From NCBI RefSeq assembly GCF_001921215.1, contig NZ_MSIF01000008.1, positions 1 through 64,000 on the forward strand: 64,000 bases of DNA, written 5' to 3'. The translations under genes were made by a program, and so were the position numbers. Under the pieces are notes generated by a model. The model was not told the DNA's origin. It saw only the letters and a list, made by a program, of their open reading frames with translations, and did not search any database. This DNA comes from Actinophytocola xinjiangensis. GTDB lineage: Bacteria > Actinomycetota > Actinomycetes > Mycobacteriales > Pseudonocardiaceae. Shown here piece after piece: positions 36,268 to 43,724 of this stretch (positions are counted from its first letter, which is position 1; the number at the start of each line of letters is the position of its first letter).

Positions 36268-37553
36268 GGATCACCGGGCCATCCGCCGACGGCGACACCG
36301 ACCTCGACGCGGTCCGACTGTATGACCCGGACTTCTACGCCACCGGCGAACCACACGCGGTCTGGGCGCAGATGCGCCGCCGCGGTCCGGCACACCTCAG
36401 CACGCTCCCGGACGGGCGCTACTTCTGGTCGGTCACCCGCTACCACGATGTCGACAACGTCCTGCGCGACCACACCCGGTTCACCTCCGGCAGGGGCACG
36501 CTCCTGTCGGTCCTCGGGGGCACCGACCCGGCCGGCGGCAAGATGATGGCCGCGAGCGACCCGCCGGTGCACACCGCGCTGCGCAGACCGCTGTCGCGGG
36601 TCCTGTCGGATCGCGCGCTGCGACCGCACGAGCCGCGGATCCGCGCCGTGGTCCAGCGAATGCTCGGCCCGCTGCTCGACGGCGGAGTCTGGGACGTCGC
36701 CAAGGCCGCGGCCGCGTTCCCGATGGCGTTCACCGGCACGCTGATGGGCCTGCCGGAGGAGGACTGGCCACGGCTGGCCCGGCTGACCACATCGGCCGTC
36801 GCCCCCTCTGATCCCGGCTACCGACAGACCTCCAGGCACAGCACACTGGCCGCCGCGCACCACGACCTGTTCGCCTACTTCTCCGCGCAGGTGCGCGACC
36901 GCATCCGCCATCCGCGCGAGGACCTGGTGGGGTCCCTGGTCGGTCTGGAACTGGACGACCGAAGGCTGCGCCACGACGAGATCGTCTACAACTGTTACAG
37001 TCTGCTGCTCGGCGCGAACGTGACCACCCCGCACGCGATCGCCTCGACCATCCTGGCGCTGATCGAGCACCCGGGGCAGTGGAAGCGGTTGCTGGCCGAG
37101 CCTTCGCTCACCGGGTCGATGATCGAGGAGGGCCTGCGCTGGTCGTCCCCGGCCAGCCATTTCCTGCGACACGCCGTGCACGACCTCGAACTGCACGGCC
37201 GGCGCATCCTGGCCGGTGACGCGGTGGTGGCCTGGCTCGGCTCGGCCAACCGGGACGAGGAGGTGTTCGCCGACCCGTACCGGTTCGACATCGCCCGAAC
37301 CCCCAACCGGCACGTCGCGTTCGGACTCGGTCCGCACTACTGCGTCGGCGCACCGCTGGCACGGATCGCACTCCGCATCCTGTTCGACGTGATCGTCACG
37401 TCGGTCGAGAAGTTCACCATCGCCGGTCCCATCGAACACCTGGCGTCCGACTTCGTCGCCGGGATCAAGAGCCTGCCGCTGACCGCACAGCTGTCCGCAG
37501 CGGCGGCCCGGGCCATCGACGCGACGGTGACCCAGCACGGACCGGCGTCCTGA
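36264..37553 (+). CDS. Cytochrome P450 of the carrier-bound amino-acid hydroxylase type
   Basis: 429 residues. The haem motif FGLGPHYCVG has its Cys at 360, with E289/R292 as the ExxR pair. The I-helix reads GANVTTPH (250-257) rather than the common AGxxT, as I recall from P450s that hydroxylate amino acids tethered to a T domain (OxyD/NikQ/NovI group). It overlaps the A-T gene at its 5' end (GTGA) and the thioesterase gene at its 3' end (TGATG), so the three products are made together. The expected reaction is beta-hydroxylation of the amino acid on the preceding A-T protein. Start is GTG. Redox partners are not encoded here. Confidence 0.9.
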   Translation: MRITGPSADGDTDLDAVRLYDPDFYATGEPHAVWAQMRRRGPAHLSTLPDGRYFWSVTRYHDVDNVLRDHTRFTSGRGTLLSVLGGTDPAGGKMMAASDPPVHTALRRPLSRVLSDRALRPHEPRIRAVVQRMLGPLLDGGVWDVAKAAAAFPMAFTGTLMGLPEEDWPRLARLTTSAVAPSDPGYRQTSRHSTLAAAHHDLFAYFSAQVRDRIRHPREDLVGSLVGLELDDRRLRHDEIVYNCYSLLLGANVTTPHAIASTILALIEHPGQWKRLLAEPSLTGSMIEEGLRWSSPASHFLRHAVHDLELHGRRILAGDAVVAWLGSANRDEEVFADPYRFDIARTPNRHVAFGLGPHYCVGAPLARIALRILFDVIVTSVEKFTIAGPIEHLASDFVAGIKSLPLTAQLSAAAARAIDATVTQHGPAS

Positions 37554-38311
37554 TGAGCACCCGCGACAGGACCTTCCTGCGGCCCGTGCGCGACGACTGC
37601 GCGGCCCGGCTGTTCTGCTTTCCCTACTCCGGTCTCGGTGCGTCGATGTACAACCGGTGGCCGCGCCGGGTCGCCGACGACGGTGCCGACATCGAGGTCT
37701 GCCTGCTTCAGCCCCCGGGTCGGGAGAACCGTCTTCGCGAGCCGCACTTCGGCACCTACGAGAACCTGGCCGAGCAGGTCTCGGACAGCCTCGAACCCCA
37801 CCTGGACCGCCCGTACGGCCTCTTCGGCCACTGCGGCGGCGCACTGGCGGCCTTCGCCACGGCGGCACTGATCGCCGGGACCGGGCTGCCCGACCCGACG
37901 TGCGTATTCGTATCCTCCCAGGTCGCACCCCATCTCGGGCCCTACGGCCGGTACCTGTCGATGACCGAGTCCGCGCTGACCGCCGAACTCGAGGGCCTTA
38001 CACGCGTCATGGGCGGCGAGCCGCAGCCCGACATCATCGCGCTGGGCCTGCGGGTGATGCGTACCGACCTCGACGCCAATCGGGCCTACCGGCTCGATGA
38101 GCCCGTCGTGCTGCCCGGTGACCTGCGGGTGATCGGCTGGCGGGACGACCACGAGATCCGGCCGGAGCAGATGACCGGCTGGGCCGCCTACGCCGCACCG
38201 GGACGGTTCCACGAGGTCGTCCTCCCTGGCACGCACCACGAGTTCCTGACCGCTCCGACGGCACTGCGGCGCGAGTTCGCGGCCGGCCTCGCGCACTCCG
38301 GAAAGGCATGA
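37553..38311 (+). CDS. Type II thioesterase with a Cys nucleophile
   Basis: 252 residues with an alpha/beta-hydrolase fold of the stand-alone NRPS/PKS thioesterase family (FPYSGLGAS near the N-terminus). The nucleophile elbow reads FGHCGG: Cys 94 (codon TGC at 37,832-37,834) replaces the usual Ser of GxSxG. The acid is probably D198 or D199 (GWRDDHE) and the base H228 or H229 (GTHHEF). It directly follows the P450 and probably releases the hydroxylated amino acid from the A-T carrier or transfers it onward. Cys thioesterases are known where a product must be passed to an amine or closed to a beta-lactone, as in the obafluorin synthetase TE. Hydrolysis remains possible. Confidence 0.88.
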   Translation: MSTRDRTFLRPVRDDCAARLFCFPYSGLGASMYNRWPRRVADDGADIEVCLLQPPGRENRLREPHFGTYENLAEQVSDSLEPHLDRPYGLFGHCGGALAAFATAALIAGTGLPDPTCVFVSSQVAPHLGPYGRYLSMTESALTAELEGLTRVMGGEPQPDIIALGLRVMRTDLDANRAYRLDEPVVLPGDLRVIGWRDDHEIRPEQMTGWAAYAAPGRFHEVVLPGTHHEFLTAPTALRREFAAGLAHSGKA

Positions 38312-38314
38312 CCC

Positions 38315-39403
38315 ATGGCAGAAGAGAACGACACCGACGTGACCGGACCCGTGCGCTCATACACCGAGTGGGACCCGCTGGAGGAGGTCATCGTCGGCAT
38401 CGTCGACGACGCCTGCTTCCCGCCGTGGCACGGGGCGCTGCCGCCAGTGTTACCGTCGAACATGCACGCGACGTTCCGCGCGCAGGCCGGCCGCCCCTTC
38501 CCGGCAGAGCGAATCACGGCCGCACGCCGGGAACTGGACGAGTTCGCGCGCATCCTCGAAGGCGAGGGGGTGACGGTCCGCCGGCCGGAGCCGATCCGCC
38601 ACGACACGACCTACAGCACACTGAACTGGTCCAGCAGCGGCATGTACGCGGCGATGCCACGCGACGTGTTGCTCGTCGTCGGGGACGACGTCATCGAGTG
38701 CCCGATGGCGTGGCGGTCGCGCTACTACGAGTCGCTGGCCTACCGCCCGCTGCTCAAGGAGTACTTCCGCGGTGGCGCGAAGTGGAGCGCCGGGCCCAAG
38801 CCGGAACTGACCGACGAGCAGTTCGATCCGGAGTGGACGGACGAACCCGGCCCGGAAGGTAGCCCACGCCTGGTGGTCACCGAGTTCGAGCCCACGTTCG
38901 ACGCCGCGGACTTCACCCGCTGCGGGCGGGACATCATCGCGCAGAAAAGCAACGTCACCAACCAGTTCGGCATCGAATGGCTACGACGGCACCTGGGCGA
39001 GGAGTACCGCATCCACGTGTTCGAGTTCGCCGACTCGCACCCGATGCACATCGACGCGACCCTGGTGCCATTGGCACCCGGCAAGCTGCTGGTCAACCCG
39101 GAACGGGTGCCGAAGGTGCCGTCACTGTTCAAGGGCTGGGACGTCCTGGAGGCGCCGAGACCGGTCCTGCCTGACAGCCACCCGCTGTACATGACGAGCA
39201 AATGGATCAACATGAACGTCTTCATGATCGACGAGACCAGGGTGATGGTGGAGCGCCAGGACGAACCGATGATCCATGCGCTGAAGAACTTCGGCTTCAC
39301 CCCGATCCTCTGCGACTTCCGGGAGTTCAACAGCTTCGGCGGCTCGTTCCACTGCGCGACGCTCGACGTGCGGCGTCGTGGCGGTCTCCGCTCGTACTTC
39401 TGA
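38315..39403 (+). CDS. Amidinotransferase (arginine:glycine amidinotransferase family)
   Basis: 362 residues, close to the human enzyme from FEPTFDAADF onward. The catalytic triad is visible: D206 (CGRDIIAQ), H245 (HPMHIDAT) and C347 (SFHCATLDVRRRG). The family transfers the amidino group of arginine to an amine through a Cys-amidino intermediate. The cyanobacterial relatives CyrA and SxtG supply guanidino units to natural products. Here it would make guanidinoacetate from glycine or amidinate another amine of the pathway. The ATG lies 3 bp after the thioesterase stop. It is the best evidence that the product carries a guanidino group, though the acceptor cannot be read from sequence. Confidence 0.93.
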   Translation: MAEENDTDVTGPVRSYTEWDPLEEVIVGIVDDACFPPWHGALPPVLPSNMHATFRAQAGRPFPAERITAARRELDEFARILEGEGVTVRRPEPIRHDTTYSTLNWSSSGMYAAMPRDVLLVVGDDVIECPMAWRSRYYESLAYRPLLKEYFRGGAKWSAGPKPELTDEQFDPEWTDEPGPEGSPRLVVTEFEPTFDAADFTRCGRDIIAQKSNVTNQFGIEWLRRHLGEEYRIHVFEFADSHPMHIDATLVPLAPGKLLVNPERVPKVPSLFKGWDVLEAPRPVLPDSHPLYMTSKWINMNVFMIDETRVMVERQDEPMIHALKNFGFTPILCDFREFNSFGGSFHCATLDVRRRGGLRSYF

Positions 39404-39412
39404 GGAGTCCAC

Positions 39413-40366
39413 GTGCGCATCTGGAAGAACACGCCGAAGGACGCACTGCTGCTGGGGTTCAGCGTGGTGCAGGTGGCGCTGATGATCTGGCTGGCCACGC
39501 GCTGGGAGTCGTGGCCACTCGTCGCGGTGCTGGGGGGCGGGCTGCTCCTCGCACTGATGACCGCGTACAACATCATCGTCGTCTCGCACCTGTTCACGCA
39601 CGTCCCCTGGTTCACCTCCGCACGACTGAACGCGGCGGTGTCGCTGCTCAACTCCGTCGCCATCGGGCAGTCGGTGCAGGCCTACCACCTCACCCACGTG
39701 CGCAACCACCACCGCTTCAACAACGACCCGATCGGCGAGGACGGCACCACCCGGGACGCATCGTCGACCTACCGGCACGGTCATGACGGCGAGCACACTC
39801 CGCTGGGCAGGTACGTCACCCTCGGCGCGCTGGAGTCACTGGCCGCCCGGGGCAGGGAACTCCTGTTGGTCTACCGGCTGTGGCGGGTAGGCCCGCGCGA
39901 GCGGACCCTGCTTTCGCTCGCGCACAGTCGGGAACCCAAGCGCCGGTGCGAGCTGCGCCAGATCCAGGCCGACCGGGCCGCGCACAGCCTCGCGCTGACC
40001 GGCCTCGCCCTGATTTCCTGGCAGTGGACGCTGGCGATCTACCTGCCCGCCTTCTTCGTCGCGCTCACCCTGGTCAACGTCCAGAACTACTACCGGCACT
40101 ACGGTGCCGACCCGTCCAGCAGGGCCGCCGACTCGGTCAGCTACTACGGCAGGTTCTACAACCTCATCGCGTTCAACGACGGATATCACCAGGAGCACCA
40201 CCTCAACCCGGGGTGCCACTGGTCGCGGTTGCCCGCCGTGCGCGAACGGCGCCGTGACCACCTGGACGCTCAGCGGCGGATCGTCAGCCCGGTGCCCGCC
40301 ATGCTGGGCTTCCTACACCGCGATCGCGCGCTGCTGCATCGCCCCGACCACGAGAAGACGCCGTGA
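39413..40366 (+). CDS. Membrane di-iron desaturase/hydroxylase (fatty-acid desaturase family)
   Basis: 317 residues. The histidine boxes that bind the di-iron centre are visible: HLFTH (59-63), HVRNHH (95-100) and, near the C-terminus, HQEHH. Hydrophobic stretches at about 10-28, 36-60 and in the middle (AHSLALTGLALISWQW and following) anchor it in the membrane. Members of this family desaturate or hydroxylate acyl chains, and some act on small molecules. GTG start at 39,413 with GAGGAG just upstream; the gene overlaps the following A-T gene by GTGA. The substrate could be the polyketide acyl part or an amino-acid side chain. I cannot tell which. Confidence 0.88.
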   Translation: MRIWKNTPKDALLLGFSVVQVALMIWLATRWESWPLVAVLGGGLLLALMTAYNIIVVSHLFTHVPWFTSARLNAAVSLLNSVAIGQSVQAYHLTHVRNHHRFNNDPIGEDGTTRDASSTYRHGHDGEHTPLGRYVTLGALESLAARGRELLLVYRLWRVGPRERTLLSLAHSREPKRRCELRQIQADRAAHSLALTGLALISWQWTLAIYLPAFFVALTLVNVQNYYRHYGADPSSRAADSVSYYGRFYNLIAFNDGYHQEHHLNPGCHWSRLPAVRERRRDHLDAQRRIVSPVPAMLGFLHRDRALLHRPDHEKTP

Positions 40367-42192
40367 GCGTCCTCATCCACCACCGAGTCGCGGCGCAGGC
40401 GGCCGCGCGGCCCGACGCACCAGCGGTCGTCTGCGCTGTGGGAGCACTGAACTACCGCGCACTCGACGAGCACGCGAACCGCCTGGCGCACCACCTGGTC
40501 AGTCTCGGCACCGGGCCTGAGTCGCTGGTCGCGGTGCACCTGCCCCGGTCCTTGGACTCCGTTGTCGCCATGCTCGCCGTGCTCAAGGCGGGTGGAGCGT
40601 ATCTGCCATTGGACCCCGCCCAGCCGGGCGCCCGAACCGCACGCATTCTCGCCGACGCGGCACCGGACGTCCTCGTCACCGACGCACCGGGCGACACGCC
40701 GGGCCCGGTGGGCACCACACTGCACCTGACACACGACGCGCCCGCCATCGCCGCACATCCCGAGGTGACCGCCCCGGAGGTGCCAGTCCACCCGGACAAC
40801 CTGGCCTACGTCATCCACACGTCCGGCTCGACCGGGGCACCCAAGGGCGTCATGGTGCCGCACGCCGGCCTGGCCAACCTGGTCGAGTGGCATGTCGACC
40901 GGTACGGCGTTGGGTCGGGCGACCGCACCTCACACCTCGCCGCCCTCGGCTTCGACGCCACGGTGTGGGAGGTGTGGCCCACGCTCGCGTCGGGGGCCAC
41001 ACTGCACCTGCCCTCCGAAGTGGGCCGGACACAGCCCGAACAGCTGCTCCGCTGGCTGACGGCCGAGGGGATCACCGTGGCGTTCCTGCCGACTCCGCTG
41101 GCCGCGGAGGTCCTGCGGCTGCCCGGCCCGTCGTCGTTGCGCACGCTGCTCACCGGCGGCGACGTGCTGACCGTCGCACCCGCGCCCGGCGCTGCGTACG
41201 AATTGGTCAATCACTACGGCCCGACGGAGGCCACCGTCGTCGCCACGGCGGCGACCGTCCCGGCGGGCACCCCTGGTGTTCCGCCCATCGGGAAGCCGAT
41301 CCGAGGCGTCCGGGTGCGACTGCTCGACGACGATGCCCGGCCGGTGCCGGACAACGCGGAGGGCGAGCTGTGCATCAGCGGCACCGGGCTCGCTCGCGGC
41401 TACCTGGGCAGCCCGCGTCTCACCGCCGAACGCTTCACGCCCGACCCGACCGGTCCGGCCGGCGGACGTGTCTACCGCACCGGCGACCTCGCCACCCAAC
41501 TCTCGGACGGCACCGTGCACTTCCACGGCCGACTCGACGACCAGGTCCAGCTCCGCGGTTTCCGGGTCGAGCCGGCGGAGGTCGCCGCGGCGCTGTCCGA
41601 ACATCCCGACGTGGTGAACGCCGCCGTCGCGGTCCGCTCGGGTCTGCTGATCGGCTACGTCGTGCCGCGCTCCGGACGCGATGACAGCGGTGACCTACCG
41701 GAAGCGGTGCGGGCACACGCGGCGGTCCTGCTCCCTCAGCACATGGTGCCCGCCCGGGTCATGCTCCTTGAGGAGATTCCGGTGACGCTCCACGGCAAGG
41801 TCGATCGGAACGCGCTTCCCGACCCGCTGCCCGCAGTGCCGGACGTCGTGGTCGGGCCCCGCGACGCGGTCGAGGCAATGGTCGCCGAAACCTGGTACGA
41901 GGTGTTGGAGTTGTCCGACCGTCCAGCGCACGTGCACGACGACTTCTATGTGCTGGGCGGCCATTCCTTGCTTGCGCACCGGCTGGCGGTCCGGCTGCGT
42001 GATCTCTTCGGCACACGTCTTCCACTGCACTTCGCCCTGACCGCTCCGACGATCGCCGAGCTGACCGACGAACTGCGGCGACTGGAACCCGCCCCGGGTC
42101 ACCTGGCCGAGGTGGCGGAGCGGCATCGCCAGGTGGCGCAGTTATCTGACGAGGATGTCGAGGCGCTGCTCGCCCAACTCGGCGATGCCTAG
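40363..42192 (+). CDS. NRPS A-T protein, pocket close to the leucine code
   Basis: 609 residues: an adenylation domain ([19 protein letters not shown]-terminal LHGKVDRN), a carrier domain (FYVLGGHSLLAHR) and a C-terminal tail ending in the LSDEDVEALLAQL pattern common at NRPS ends. By hand the ten pocket residues are D-A-W-F-L-G-H-V-V-K. This differs at one position from D-A-W-F-L-G-N-V-V-K, a well-known leucine code of Bacillus NRPSs. Leucine or a close relative is therefore the likely substrate. With no C domain, the aminoacyl unit may be coupled by C2 of the C-A-T-E-C protein. It starts at a GTG overlapping the desaturase stop. Confidence 0.9.
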   Translation: MSVLIHHRVAAQAAARPDAPAVVCAVGALNYRALDEHANRLAHHLVSLGTGPESLVAVHLPRSLDSVVAMLAVLKAGGAYLPLDPAQPGARTARILADAAPDVLVTDAPGDTPGPVGTTLHLTHDAPAIAAHPEVTAPEVPVHPDNLAYVIHTSGSTGAPKGVMVPHAGLANLVEWHVDRYGVGSGDRTSHLAALGFDATVWEVWPTLASGATLHLPSEVGRTQPEQLLRWLTAEGITVAFLPTPLAAEVLRLPGPSSLRTLLTGGDVLTVAPAPGAAYELVNHYGPTEATVVATAATVPAGTPGVPPIGKPIRGVRVRLLDDDARPVPDNAEGELCISGTGLARGYLGSPRLTAERFTPDPTGPAGGRVYRTGDLATQLSDGTVHFHGRLDDQVQLRGFRVEPAEVAAALSEHPDVVNAAVAVRSGLLIGYVVPRSGRDDSGDLPEAVRAHAAVLLPQHMVPARVMLLEEIPVTLHGKVDRNALPDPLPAVPDVVVGPRDAVEAMVAETWYEVLELSDRPAHVHDDFYVLGGHSLLAHRLAVRLRDLFGTRLPLHFALTAPTIAELTDELRRLEPAPGHLAEVAERHRQVAQLSDEDVEALLAQLGDA

Positions 42193-42223
42193 TGTCCGTC
42201 GCGAACGAACGGAGGGGGGCGAG

Positions 42224-43489
42224 GTGGCGACCAAGCGCACGTTCACGTCGCGTTCACGAGAGAAACTGGCCCGCCTGGCGCCCCCACCCGGAGTACAGCC
42301 GAGTCTGGTCGTGCAGACCTTCACCTATTCCGTGGGCACCGGCTTCTACGCAGCCGGAAGCGCCATTTTCTTCACCGTCTACGCCGGGCTGCCCGCCGGG
42401 CAGATCGCTCTTGGCGTGACCGCGTCCGCGTTCGCCGTCTTCGTCCTGCGAATACCTGTCGGTTTGTTGTGCGACAGATTGGGTGGCCGGGCCACCTGGC
42501 GCCTCGGCGCGCTCCTACAGGGTGTGCTGTTCAGCATTTACCCGTTCGTCCATGGCTTCGCGTCCTTCCTCATCGTCATCATTGCCGCCGGAATTGCCGC
42601 GACCGTCGGCAACGCGGGAAAAGGAAGGTACATAGGCGAAGTGATCGCCAGGCAGAGCCGGGTCCGGGTGAACGCCTACCTGCGCTCCATCGTCAATATC
42701 GGGCTCGCGTTGGGCACCGTCTCGGTGGGCGCGCTGACCCAGGTCAGTTCTCCTCGGATCCTCGTCGTGATCGTATTGATGAATGCACTGACCTTCTACC
42801 TCGACGTCCTGTTCCTGACCATCTTCATCAAGCCCGCACCGCGCCGGACCGAGGCGGGAAAGAAGACGCCAGGGCGGCGCTCCGCACTGGCCGACCGGCC
42901 GTTCGTCGCCCTCTCGGCACTCAGCGGCGTGTTCATCCTGTCGGATCTGCTGCTCACCACGGTCATTCCACTCTGGATCCTCCAGGCGACGCAGATTCAG
43001 CAGACCATGATACCGATCATCCTCATACTCAACATGGCCATGGTGATCGTGTTGCAGGCGAGAGTCGGAAAGGGCGTCGAAACAATATCGGACTCCGCCC
43101 GGCGACAACGACGCGCGGGAATCCTCTTGGCGGTTTCCTGTGCGCTCATCCCCATCTCATCGCATACCGCCGGAGTCTGGACCTGGATGGTCATCCTGGG
43201 CGCCGTCGCGATCATCACACAAGCGGAGATGTACACGGCCGTTTCCGGCTGGGGCCTCTCTTACGGGCTCAGCCCCCAGGAGCGCTTGGGCGAGTACCTC
43301 GGGGTGTTCGCATCAGGGTCTCAGATAGCCCTGATCGTCGGGCCCGCCGTGCTCATCCCGCTGGTGACGGCCACGCCCCTGGGCTGGTACGTCTTGTCAG
43401 CACTTTTCCTGGTGGCCGGGCTGACGAGTGTGCACCTCGTTGACGTCGTGGTCCGCAGCCGCAGCAAGTTCGGCGTCCAGCCCGAGTGA
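42224..43489 (+). CDS. MFS transporter, probable product exporter
   Basis: 421 residues with about twelve hydrophobic segments in two halves, and the RIPVGLLCDRLGGR loop between early helices that marks the major facilitator family. It probably exports the product, giving self-protection. I chose the GTG with GGAGGGGGG upstream; an in-frame ATG at 42,185 overlaps the A-T stop and is an alternative that would couple translation. The 3' half is slightly less GC-rich than the synthetase genes around it. It is the last gene before a hairpin and the leucyl-tRNA synthetase gene. Confidence 0.88.
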   Translation: MATKRTFTSRSREKLARLAPPPGVQPSLVVQTFTYSVGTGFYAAGSAIFFTVYAGLPAGQIALGVTASAFAVFVLRIPVGLLCDRLGGRATWRLGALLQGVLFSIYPFVHGFASFLIVIIAAGIAATVGNAGKGRYIGEVIARQSRVRVNAYLRSIVNIGLALGTVSVGALTQVSSPRILVVIVLMNALTFYLDVLFLTIFIKPAPRRTEAGKKTPGRRSALADRPFVALSALSGVFILSDLLLTTVIPLWILQATQIQQTMIPIILILNMAMVIVLQARVGKGVETISDSARRQRRAGILLAVSCALIPISSHTAGVWTWMVILGAVAIITQAEMYTAVSGWGLSYGLSPQERLGEYLGVFASGSQIALIVGPAVLIPLVTATPLGWYVLSALFLVAGLTSVHLVDVVVRSRSKFGVQPE

Positions 43490-43576
43490 CCGGATTCGTC
43501 ATCATCCAGAACCCGGCCACGCGCGGTCGGCTAGCATGGCGGCGTGACAACCACACGGGGCCTGCTGCTTACCAGG

Positions 43577-43615
43577 CCGCGCTGATCCGGCGAGAAGCAG
43601 ATCCGGTCAGCGCGG
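43577..43615 (+). terminator. Strong hairpin between transporter and LeuRS genes
   Basis: CCGCGCTGA (43,577-43,585) pairs perfectly with TCAGCGCGG (43,607-43,615). Four more CCGG pairs lie inside after one bulged T, and the loop is about 12 nt. It lies 88 bp after the transporter stop and 110 bp before the synthetase start. There is no T-run, as is common for actinomycete terminators. It could end the biosynthetic transcript or act as an attenuator in the synthetase leader. Confidence 0.6.
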
Positions 43616-43724
43616 CGAACCTCCGCCGAGCGCGGCCGAGCCGGTGCGTGGGTCGTCGCTCTCCGGTTCGCCTTCCCACCCGCGTCCGCTGCCGCTGAGG
43701 CCCGACTTCACGATGAGGAACAGG

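Noticed and set aside
43490-43724. T-box riboswitch in front of the LeuRS gene
   Set aside because: The conserved T-box antiterminator core (TGGNACCGCG-like) is not present; only a plain hairpin is seen.
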